A stretch of DNA of 37,149 bases. Source: Gemmatimonadota bacterium (GTDB lineage: Bacteria > Gemmatimonadota > Gemmatimonadetes > Longimicrobiales > Gaopeijiaceae). The position numbers and the translations under genes were made by a program. The stretch is taken from the NCBI GenBank assembly GCA_007126575.1, contig SLBA01000067.1, positions 1-37,149 on the forward strand, read 5' to 3'. Below are positions 8,633 through 15,622 of this stretch, one piece after another. How positions within the stretch are numbered: the stretch's first letter is position 1; each line of letters begins with the position of its first letter. A model generated the notes under the pieces. It was not told the DNA's origin. It made no database searches and saw nothing but the letters and a program-made list of their open reading frames with translations.

Positions 8633-9339
8633 GGCCCTCCCAGCCGGATCCGCAGCCCGAACGAGAGATGGGGGAAGTATCGGTAGCTCTCGATCTCTTC
8701 CTCGGCGTCTTGGATCTCTCGGTCGAGGTCACTCTGGAAGGTGGGATCGTCCGCCAACGCACCGGTCACGTTCACGGTGATCCGGGGCGACCCGGTGAAC
8801 GCCACCCCGACCTGCAGGTGGGGCTGGATGCGGCCCGAATGCCCCTGCCATCCCAGTCCCAGGTAGGGCGCCGTCTCGTTCCCCCAGACCCGGGCCCGCA
8901 CCTCGCCCACCTCTTCCGGACTGTACTCGCGGTCGTTGATCTCCACCGAATCCCGGGCCACGACACGGGCCGAAACACCTCCGGAATACCGGTGCAGTCC
9001 CGCGCTCAGGTGGAAGCCCCCGGCCAACGGAAACAGGTCCGCCACCAGTCGCGTGATGGGTGATGGAGGCGAGATCGTACCCATCACATCATCCTCGTCG
9101 ATATCCCCCTCATACGGGATCCAGCCGATTCCGAACCGCGCGCCGACTCGCTCCCATGGGCGCACTCCGGCCTCGAGGCCGACGCCCGCCGTGCCCACCG
9201 CCACACCCACCGAGGGCTTCGCGGTCTCGATCCAATCCTGCGCCTCGGCATCCGCTGGAAAGGCGGTGACCGCACCGATCACAAGGGCACACCCCCAGAC
9301 CAGCGCGAGTTTCGTCCGGAACGTCCCTTCACAGGCCAT
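8629..9339 (-). CDS. Putative outer membrane beta-barrel protein, unknown function
   Basis: A 236-residue protein not assigned to a named family. It has a signal peptide (hydrophobic core about 10-28, cleavage likely after AEA at about residue 33). The mature part alternates short amphipathic strands with Gly-rich turns (GVAVGTAGVGLEAGVRPW, then LHLQVGVAF-like strands) and closes with an aromatic, alternating strand (YFPHLSFGLRIRL), as expected for a small outer membrane beta-barrel. An acidic segment (about 195-215, DLDREIQDAEEEIE) precedes the last strand and could be a surface loop or helix. It lies 44 bp after the metzincin gene and its stop overlaps the start of the C69-like gene (ATGA). 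Its place in an operon of exported hydrolases suggests a surface or transport partner, which is inference. Confidence 0.7.
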   Translation of the reverse strand: MACEGTFRTKLALVWGCALVIGAVTAFPADAEAQDWIETAKPSVGVAVGTAGVGLEAGVRPWERVGARFGIGWIPYEGDIDEDDVMGTISPPSPITRLVADLFPLAGGFHLSAGLHRYSGGVSARVVARDSVEINDREYSPEEVGEVRARVWGNETAPYLGLGWQGHSGRIQPHLQVGVAFTGSPRITVNVTGALADDPTFQSDLDREIQDAEEEIESYRYFPHLSFGLRIRLGGP

Positions 9340-9383
9340 GGTCGTGCCTCCTCAATTGGGCGTGGAACGGCATGGGATCGAGG

Positions 9384-11792
9384 TCACCCGTCCAGAAGCG
9401 CCTCCACCCGGGCCAGGGCATCGTCGAGATGGAGCCGGCTCCCGGCGTGCGACGTGCGGCCGACCGCGCTCTCGAGCTCTCCCCTGAGCGCACGAAGCTG
9501 TCCCCGCGCCTGCGGGGCGATGTCGGTGCGAAGGGCCTCATCATCCTCCATCAGGGTGGCGATGCGATCCAGGTAGGCCCGCTGGAGGTTGCGGCGGTAG
9601 GGATCGATGGTCGCACCCGCTTCGATCTCCCGCCAGATCATCCGTCGCGTCGACTCCATCATCACGGAAAGGGGGAACGCCTCGTCCCCCAGCAGGGCCT
9701 CCTGTTCGATTAGACGCTTCATCCGGGGCACCTGAAGGAGGTTGTTGAGCGCGCTCACCTGGAGCTGCCGGATCTGGTCCGGGGTCCCCTCGTTTCGGAT
9801 GCGGAAGAGGATTTCGGGGTCGATCATCCATTCCGGCGTAGTGAAGACCTGTCGGTCGAGGTAGTCCAGGGCCCGCTCCTGTCGCTCCCGCTCGATGACC
9901 GTGTAGGGCCGCTCCGGCTGGCCCTGGGCCCGTCTCGTCCAGTCCACCCCGCCGATGTTGGCCATGACGTGCCCCACGTAGCGACTCCACTGGCCCGCCA
10001 CCTGTCCGTAGAGCTCGGCAAGCTGGGAGTAGTCCCGCCCCTCCTGGTAGGTCCAGTCCCGAAGGTTCTCGACGATGATCTTGAGATTCTCGACGCCGTA
10101 GTCCGACGCCCGCACGGCGTCATCCCCCAGCGCCTCGGTGAGCGATCCGGGGTCGGTCTGGGTGGGATCACCGAAGCGGTAGAGGGGGTCCTCGGCCCGG
10201 GCCACGATCCACTCGTTCAGGGTCTCCCGCTCCTGATCCGGTGTCCTCGCGTCGGGGATCCAGCGATGCCCCCACTCGATCGACCACTTGTCGTAGGGGC
10301 CGACCCGGGGGTAGAAGCAGGTGTCATCACCCGGCTGCGCTACGTAGTTGAAGCGGGCGTAGTCCATGATCGAGGCCGAGGTCCCATTCTCGCAGACCCA
10401 CCGCGTCCGAAGGGAGTCGACCGGAACCCCGGCGTGCCCCTTCATGTTGTGGGGGAGCCCCAGCGTGTGGCCCACCTCGTGAGCCGAGACGAAGCGGATC
10501 AGCTCGCCCATGACCTCGTCATCGAAGGCCACGCCCCGGGCGTCGGGGTTCGCGGCCGCCGCCTGCACGAAGAACCAGTTCCTGAGCAGGTTCATCACAT
10601 TGTGGTGCCACTGGATGTGGGTGCCCAGGATCTCTCCCGTGCGGGGGTCGAAGAACCGCGGACCCGAAGCATTCTGAACCGGAGAGGCCAGGTATCGGAT
10701 GATGTTGATTCGGGCATCTGCCGGATCCCAGTCCGGATCCTCCTCCGGTGACGGAGGCATGCGGGCCACGATGGCGTTGCTGAACCCGGCCGCCTCGTAG
10801 GCCACCTGCCAGTCGTCCACCCCCTTCGCGAGCCACTCCCGCCACTTCTCGGGGGTGGCCGGATCGATGTAGAAGACGATCGGCTCCACCGGATCCACCA
10901 GCTCGCCCCGCAGGTAGGCCGCCGTGTCCGAGGGCACCAGCCGGAAGCGCTGGATGAACCGCCGCTGCTCCAGGCGCTGGGCGTCGGCCCCGAAGTCGTT
11001 GATCTGCGTCGAGAAGTAGCCCACCCGCTCATCCCAGTAGCGGGGCATCATCGGCTCCGCCGGCAGGATCATCAGGGAGTGGCCGAACTCGACCGAGAGG
11101 GTGCCCCCGGCCTGGTTCGAGGGCGGATTGGGGGTCACGTACGTCGCCACCCGCCGCACCTCGAGGTTTTCCGGGAAGGCCCGCATCGACTCGATGAAGG
11201 TGCGGTTGCCGTCGAGGCTCCGGACATCGAACTGCTGCCGTCGCTGCTGCGTGAGCCCGATGATCGGGGCATCCGAAGTAAAAAATCCCGTGACATCCAC
11301 GACCAGGGCATCGGTGTCCGGATTCGTGGCCTTGATGTCCATCGCCTGCAGGACCGGCTCGAAGTTGGAGTTCCGCACCGCCTCGTAGATCGGATCGTCT
11401 GGATCCGCCACGTTCTCGAAAGACACCTGGCGGAGGAGGATCTGGTCCCCGCGGCGCTGGAAGCGGACCACCTCGGTGGTCTGCCGATGTCCCCCGAAGC
11501 CCACCCCCGCAGCCGATCGCGTGATGCGGGTGATCAGGATCATCTCGCGATCCAGGGTCTCGACCGGGATCTCCCAGAGCCAGCTGTCATCCACCTCATG
11601 GACGGTAAAGAGGCCTTCCCTGGAGATCGCCGACTCCGGCACGACTTCAGCGTAGCTCCGCGGGCCATCGGTCGCGGTGGTGCGCTCCGCCGCCTGGGGG
11701 GCCGGCGGCGCCTCGCCGGGTCCTCGAAGACCACATCCGGCAAGGAAGAGAAGGGTGAGGGCGGTCAGAGCCGGAAACAGGCGATGCAGCAT
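9384..11792 (-). CDS. Zinc metzincin lipoprotein, DUF5117/DUF5118 type
   Basis: An 802-residue lipoprotein metallopeptidase. Start ATG at 11792 is chosen because it has GGAGG about nine bases upstream and begins a lipoprotein signal peptide (FLAGC, Cys20); the open frame further upstream to 12407 is antisense to the beta-lactamase-like gene. Residues about 90-400 match the DUF5117/DUF5118 architecture. The zinc site is HEVGHTLGLPH (His438, Glu439, His442, His448), the metzincin HExxHxxGxxH pattern, with the Met-turn SIMDY at Met476. A long C-terminal helical region follows, with an acidic/basic end. It should act on proteins or peptides in the periplasm or at the outer membrane. It is 106 bp after the beta-lactamase-like gene and 44 bp before the beta-barrel gene. 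The catalytic residues look complete. Exact substrate unknown. Confidence 0.92.
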   Translation of the reverse strand: MLHRLFPALTALTLLFLAGCGLRGPGEAPPAPQAAERTTATDGPRSYAEVVPESAISREGLFTVHEVDDSWLWEIPVETLDREMILITRITRSAAGVGFGGHRQTTEVVRFQRRGDQILLRQVSFENVADPDDPIYEAVRNSNFEPVLQAMDIKATNPDTDALVVDVTGFFTSDAPIIGLTQQRRQQFDVRSLDGNRTFIESMRAFPENLEVRRVATYVTPNPPSNQAGGTLSVEFGHSLMILPAEPMMPRYWDERVGYFSTQINDFGADAQRLEQRRFIQRFRLVPSDTAAYLRGELVDPVEPIVFYIDPATPEKWREWLAKGVDDWQVAYEAAGFSNAIVARMPPSPEEDPDWDPADARINIIRYLASPVQNASGPRFFDPRTGEILGTHIQWHHNVMNLLRNWFFVQAAAANPDARGVAFDDEVMGELIRFVSAHEVGHTLGLPHNMKGHAGVPVDSLRTRWVCENGTSASIMDYARFNYVAQPGDDTCFYPRVGPYDKWSIEWGHRWIPDARTPDQERETLNEWIVARAEDPLYRFGDPTQTDPGSLTEALGDDAVRASDYGVENLKIIVENLRDWTYQEGRDYSQLAELYGQVAGQWSRYVGHVMANIGGVDWTRRAQGQPERPYTVIERERQERALDYLDRQVFTTPEWMIDPEILFRIRNEGTPDQIRQLQVSALNNLLQVPRMKRLIEQEALLGDEAFPLSVMMESTRRMIWREIEAGATIDPYRRNLQRAYLDRIATLMEDDEALRTDIAPQARGQLRALRGELESAVGRTSHAGSRLHLDDALARVEALLDG

Positions 11793-11847
11793 GGACAAAA
11801 CCTCCGAAGATCGTCGGGTGCAAGTCGGCGATTGTGTAGACGGGCTC

Positions 11848-11876
11848 AGAGTACACGCGCCGACTCTTCCGGACAA
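11848..11876 (-). promoter_or_regulatory. Possible internal promoter before the metzincin gene
   Basis: In the 106-bp gap upstream of the metzincin start, the minus strand reads TTGTCC (11876-11871), 17 bases, then TACTCT (11853-11848). This matches the sigma-70 -35 in four and the -10 in three of six positions, about 55 bases before the ATG. The rest of the operon is joined by overlaps or a 44-bp gap, so a second promoter here is plausible but weakly supported. Confidence 0.22.
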
Positions 11877-11898
11877 GGAGGTCGTCTCGGTGGTGGGA

Positions 11899-13317
11899 TC
11901 AGAGGATCCGTTCGAAGCGGAAGCCCCGGATCCGGCCCTGGTTGGCGGTGAAGTGGGTGATCCCACCCTCCGCGTCCCGAACGAAGATGACCTCCCCCAG
12001 CGTCGGAGCCTGAAACCGGTCCGGTGCCACCGGTCGAAGGAGCCTGGTCCCCGTCCGAAAGTGGTGCGCCAGGAGCCGCCCCTCATCCACCACCAGATGG
12101 TACGTGGACTCGATCTCGGGACTGCGGAAGACGCCCTCGTACTCGACGAGGGTCTCGGCGCTCGGCGTCCAGGGCTCCGGCGGATCCCCTCCCCCGCGCT
12201 GATTGTCCTGGGCCACCATCGGAGGATCCAGAGCATCCGCCAGGTAGATCTCGGTGATCCGGTTCGCGAGCCCCGCCGGGTTTGCGTCGGCACGGTTCGC
12301 CAGGACGACCACGGCGAAGCGTTCGTCCGGGTGCCGGAAGAGTGCCGTCCGGTAGCCGGCCCAGGACCCGGTATGGGTCCACCGGGTGCTCCCCCTGAAG
12401 CTTCCAAGGCTCTGTCCTCCGGCGTAGGCGATGGTGTCGCCGTCGCTCAGGATTCCCCGCTCGTGCATGCGGTCGAAGACGAGGGCATCCCCCACCACGG
12501 GCTCCTCGAAGTTGAGGATCCAGCGCGCCAGGTCTTCGACCGTGCTGAACAGGGAGCTGGATCCCATCGCGGTGAGCGAATTCACGACGTTGCGATACCC
12601 CGGCTCGCCTCCGGGGGCGAGCCGGTACGAGTCGGCCCGGTCCGCGACGAGCCGGGTGTGGTCATCATGGAAATGGGTCCGGGTCATACCCAGCGGGCCG
12701 AAGATCCGTTCGTCGGTGAAGTCCCGAAAGGACTGCCCGCTCACCCTCGAGACCACTTCGGCGATCAGGTTGTACCCGGTGTTCGAGTAGGTGTACTCGG
12801 TGCCGGGATCGAAATTCAGCTCCTCCTGCTGGAAGGCCATCCGGAGGATCTGTTCGAAAGACATGACATCCTGGTAGTCCCATCCGGCCATGGCCAGCGT
12901 CCCGGGCCAGTCCCGAATCCCGCTCGTGTGATGGACCAGCTGCCGGAGCGTCACGGGACGCCCGAAGTCCGCAAGCTCCGGGATGTACTGGTGAACCGGA
13001 TCGTCCCACCCCACGAGTCCGTCGGACTCGAGGAGCGCCAGGGCGAAGGCCGCGAACTGCTTCGACACCGACGCGATGTCGAAGACCGAGCTGGGCCGGA
13101 TCGGAGCTCCCTGCTCCAGGTTCGCCATCCCATAGCCCCGGGAGTGGACCACGGCGCCGTCCTTCAGGACCAGGACCGCCGCTCCAGGGGTGTCGGGGCG
13201 ATGCCACGCCTCGAAGAGCCGGTCCACCTCGGCGGAGAGCGAGTCGGCCCCATCCTGCGCGACCGCGGATAGCGGAAGGAGCAGGGTCAGAACCAGCGGT
13301 GCCATCAAGAGTCTCAT
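11899..13317 (-). CDS. Serine hydrolase, class C beta-lactamase / PBP4* family
   Basis: A 472-residue exported serine hydrolase (PF00144 family, which includes AmpC, D-aminopeptidases, D,D-peptidases and esterases). Signal peptide residues 1-20 end SAVA. The catalytic set is visible: S83-V-S-K86 (SxxK), Y177-S-N179 (YxN) and H315-T-G317 in place of KTG, the form common in non-lactamase members. A C-terminal domain of about 100 residues (from about 375, starting PWTPSAETLVEYEGVFRSPE) resembles the lipocalin-like DUF3471-type tail seen in D-aminopeptidase and esterase members. ATG 13317 overlaps the stop of the upstream sensor gene (ATGA, 13314-13317). Likely a periplasmic peptidase or esterase acting with the neighbouring peptidases rather than an antibiotic resistance enzyme; that is inference from the motif and context. 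Confidence 0.92.
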   Translation of the reverse strand: MRLLMAPLVLTLLLPLSAVAQDGADSLSAEVDRLFEAWHRPDTPGAAVLVLKDGAVVHSRGYGMANLEQGAPIRPSSVFDIASVSKQFAAFALALLESDGLVGWDDPVHQYIPELADFGRPVTLRQLVHHTSGIRDWPGTLAMAGWDYQDVMSFEQILRMAFQQEELNFDPGTEYTYSNTGYNLIAEVVSRVSGQSFRDFTDERIFGPLGMTRTHFHDDHTRLVADRADSYRLAPGGEPGYRNVVNSLTAMGSSSLFSTVEDLARWILNFEEPVVGDALVFDRMHERGILSDGDTIAYAGGQSLGSFRGSTRWTHTGSWAGYRTALFRHPDERFAVVVLANRADANPAGLANRITEIYLADALDPPMVAQDNQRGGGDPPEPWTPSAETLVEYEGVFRSPEIESTYHLVVDEGRLLAHHFRTGTRLLRPVAPDRFQAPTLGEVIFVRDAEGGITHFTANQGRIRGFRFERIL

Positions 13318-15254
13318 CGTGGCCCTTCCATCATTGCAAGTTCAGAGCGCTGCCGCTCCAGATCCTCGTCCATTCGCCGCTCGATCGCCTGAAAGCGGGG
13401 CACGTCCCGAATCGGGTCCCACGCGGGCTCCAGAAGCCGACGGTACCCGCGCCAACCCGACGCGAAGGCCCTCTCCAACTGATCCAGGGCCCCTTCGGTG
13501 TCACCACCGAGAAGTGTGATCAACGCCATCAGGTACTCCCGTTCACCACCCCACAGCCGCGGCAACTCGGTGACAAGCTGCTGCTCGGCGTCCTGCAGGA
13601 GCGGTTCGAGAGGCTCATCGGAGCCGGAGAAGTCCCACACCCACGCCCGGATGATCGCTGCACGCTGCACCTCCGGGAAGTCTCGCCAACGGTCGAGAAT
13701 CTCCACCAGCGACCCTCGATCGCGGAGCCCGAGGTAGACGAGAACGCCACAGGTCGTGACGAACCACGAGTCGCTCTCGAGTTCCAGGGCGTTCTCGATG
13801 CGCCGGCGCGCGGTCTCCTCATCGCCGTCGACCGCGGCGACGAGGGCCACGTGACAATCCAGTCGGGCTTCGTGCGGGGTGATGCGGCCCCAGGCGAGCT
13901 CGAACGCCTCTCGTGCGGCGGGGAGGTCCCCGATCATCCAGTAGGTATTCGCCAGTTCGTCGAAGAGGTTGGCATCGCCGGGCTCGATGCGGGTGGCCTG
14001 GCGCAGCAGTCGAACGGCTTCGGCAACACGTCCCTGGTTGCGAAGGATGGAGGCTCGCGCCGCCAGGAGCTCGGCGCCCTCGGGTTCGAGCCGCGAGGCC
14101 AGGTCGAACTTCTCGAGCGCCGCCTCGGCCAGGCCCTGTGTGAGATAGGCCTTGCCCAGGTGCACATATCCGGTCGCCGAGCCCGGCGCCAGTTCGGTGG
14201 CCCGCCGAGCCGCATCGATCGCCTCTCGGTAATGCGCCTCGGCCCCTTCCGGATCCACATTGATTCGTGACCGCGCGACCCACGACAGCCCGGCCCAGGC
14301 CTCGGCATAGCCCGGGTCCTCCACGATCGCGGCCCGAAACCGGGCTTCGGCCTCATCCACGAGAGCCTCGAACTCTCCGAAATCACTGAAGGACCGGTTT
14401 ATCTGCGCACGACCGAGCAGGTACTGTTCGTAGGCCCGGGTGTCGTCGGTGGGTCGCTCGGCCAGATCCTCGCGTTCCTGCGCGCTCAGGCGGACCGCCA
14501 GGGCTTCGGCGATCTGCTCGGCGATCTCGGTCTGGATCGCGAAGACGTCGGGCATTTCGCGGTCGAAGCTCTCGGCCCACAGGTGGGCGTCGTCGTCGGC
14601 ACGGATCAGCTGGCCGGTGATCCGGAGTTGATCGCCGACCCTCCGGACACTGCCTTCCAGGACGTGGGCAACCCCGAGTTCGGCGGCAATCTCGGGCAGG
14701 CTCATCGTCGACCCCTTGTAGCGCATGATCGAGGTGCGGCTGATCACCCGGAGCCCGTCGATTCGCGTCAGCCGGGTCAGGATGTCCTCAGTGATTCCAT
14801 CGGCGAAGAACTCCTGCTCGGGATCTGCCGAAAGGTTTGTGAACGGAAGCACGGCGATGCTCATGTCCGCGATCGAGGCGGCATCTCCCGGAGACGAGCC
14901 CGGCTTGAGGAACCAGCCGGCTCCAAGGCCCACGCCGAGGGTGACCAGCATCCCGGAGACGAATAGCGTGCGCGTGCCCAGAAGGTCCGGCGCGGCATCG
15001 GGGGCCCCCCGACGCTCGGCGCGCTGGATCCCGTCCGGCGTCAATTCCAGCGCCCACGCCAGAACCAGCGCGATCGGAAAGCCGAGAATGGTCAGGACCA
15101 CCACCAGACTCATCGCCCAGTCCGGCACCCCGAGGCGCGGCAGGATGAGGTCCGCGGCCTGCAGGATGACGAACGCGGTGGCCGCGTACACCACCGCCAC
15201 ACGAAAGACCTTGCGACGCCTCACCTCCCGCAGGAAACCTGCGAGCCCCTTCAT
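13314..15254 (-). CDS. Membrane TPR protein with TolB/FlgO-like domain (adenylate-cyclase-associated type)
   Basis: A 646-residue protein. The N-terminus FLREVRRRKVFRVAVVY is typical of a family of membrane TPR proteins often annotated as adenylate cyclase-like; no cyclase domain is present. Three TM segments are predicted at about 17-38, 47-70 and 95-115. The Arg-rich N-terminus and the Arg-containing loop 72-93 should be cytoplasmic, which places the rest in the periplasm. Residues about 131-260 are a TolB/FlgO-like domain (SIAVLPFTNLSADPEQEFF, then VISRTSIMRYKG), followed by about six TPR-like helical pairs (about 300-560). It is the first gene of the hydrolase operon and its stop overlaps the next start by ATGA. 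It could sense or scaffold envelope proteins and control the operon; it has no visible DNA-binding or catalytic domain. Confidence 0.85.
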   Translation of the reverse strand: MKGLAGFLREVRRRKVFRVAVVYAATAFVILQAADLILPRLGVPDWAMSLVVVLTILGFPIALVLAWALELTPDGIQRAERRGAPDAAPDLLGTRTLFVSGMLVTLGVGLGAGWFLKPGSSPGDAASIADMSIAVLPFTNLSADPEQEFFADGITEDILTRLTRIDGLRVISRTSIMRYKGSTMSLPEIAAELGVAHVLEGSVRRVGDQLRITGQLIRADDDAHLWAESFDREMPDVFAIQTEIAEQIAEALAVRLSAQEREDLAERPTDDTRAYEQYLLGRAQINRSFSDFGEFEALVDEAEARFRAAIVEDPGYAEAWAGLSWVARSRINVDPEGAEAHYREAIDAARRATELAPGSATGYVHLGKAYLTQGLAEAALEKFDLASRLEPEGAELLAARASILRNQGRVAEAVRLLRQATRIEPGDANLFDELANTYWMIGDLPAAREAFELAWGRITPHEARLDCHVALVAAVDGDEETARRRIENALELESDSWFVTTCGVLVYLGLRDRGSLVEILDRWRDFPEVQRAAIIRAWVWDFSGSDEPLEPLLQDAEQQLVTELPRLWGGEREYLMALITLLGGDTEGALDQLERAFASGWRGYRRLLEPAWDPIRDVPRFQAIERRMDEDLERQRSELAMMEGPR

Positions 15255-15622
15255 GGTCGGATCAGCTCGCGCAGGGCAGTCGGCGGGGACGTCGACTCAC
15301 GTGTGTTTCCGGTGGAACCCGGGTCCCACCGGCCAGGAGGGAGAGCCATGGCGCAGGGCCTTCAAAGGTCACGGGCGCTCAGCGGTTTACTCCAGTCTGC
15401 ATCCCAGGGCCCCGTGGCGCAAGAAAATGAAACCGAATTGCGAGTCCGCGTCCGATTCAAGGGATCCATCCGGTGACGTCGTCGAGACGGTACGACCCCG
15501 TTACCGACCTGTGCCCGCCGAGATCCAAAACCATGCCCTTTACCCAACGATCCTACAGTCACTAGCGGAGGCGGCCCGGCCGCACCTCCATGGCTGTATC
15601 CCCATGTTCCGTCGAGGGCATC
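15255..15622 (+). promoter_or_regulatory. Divergent control region between the hydrolase operon and the TonB receptor gene
   Basis: This 368-bp stretch lies between outward-facing genes and must hold at least two promoters. Seen in it: an inverted repeat CCGGTGG / CCACCGG (15309-15315 and 15326-15332) around a palindromic centre; a possible small ORF at 15348-15476; a less GC-rich patch at about 15418-15450; and CCGTTACCG at 15498-15506, the same nine bases that occur 63 bp before the phosphatase gene. I find no convincing -35/-10 pair. Confidence 0.5.
15348..15476 (+). CDS. Candidate 42-residue small ORF with strong ribosome binding site
   Basis: An ATG at 15348 is preceded by AGGAGGGAGAG ending three bases upstream, one of the strongest Shine-Dalgarno sequences in the window, and is followed by 42 sense codons to TGA at 15474. 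The predicted peptide is basic (MAQGLQRSRALSGLLQ at its start, RVRVRFKGSIR at its end), with no TM segment or signal peptide and no family I recognise. It lies 146 bp before the TonB receptor start and could be a leader peptide, a small protein, or chance. It uses codons rare for this GC-rich genome (TTA, AAT, TCA), which argues against a strongly selected gene. Confidence 0.28.
   Translation: MAQGLQRSRALSGLLQSASQGPVAQENETELRVRVRFKGSIR

Noticed and set aside
11793-12407. N-terminal extension of the metzincin frame
   Set aside because: These 205 codons lie within the beta-lactamase-like gene in another phase and precede a lipoprotein signal peptide with its own ribosome site at 11792.
11677-13272. 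A 531-codon plus-strand open frame
   Set aside because: It is antisense to the beta-lactamase-like gene with intact SxxK, YxN and HTG motifs; no function can be read in it.
11899-13317. Antibiotic-resistance beta-lactamase
   Set aside because: The third motif is HTG rather than KTG and the protein has a C-terminal extra domain; the family is dominated by peptidases and esterases, and the context is a peptidase operon.
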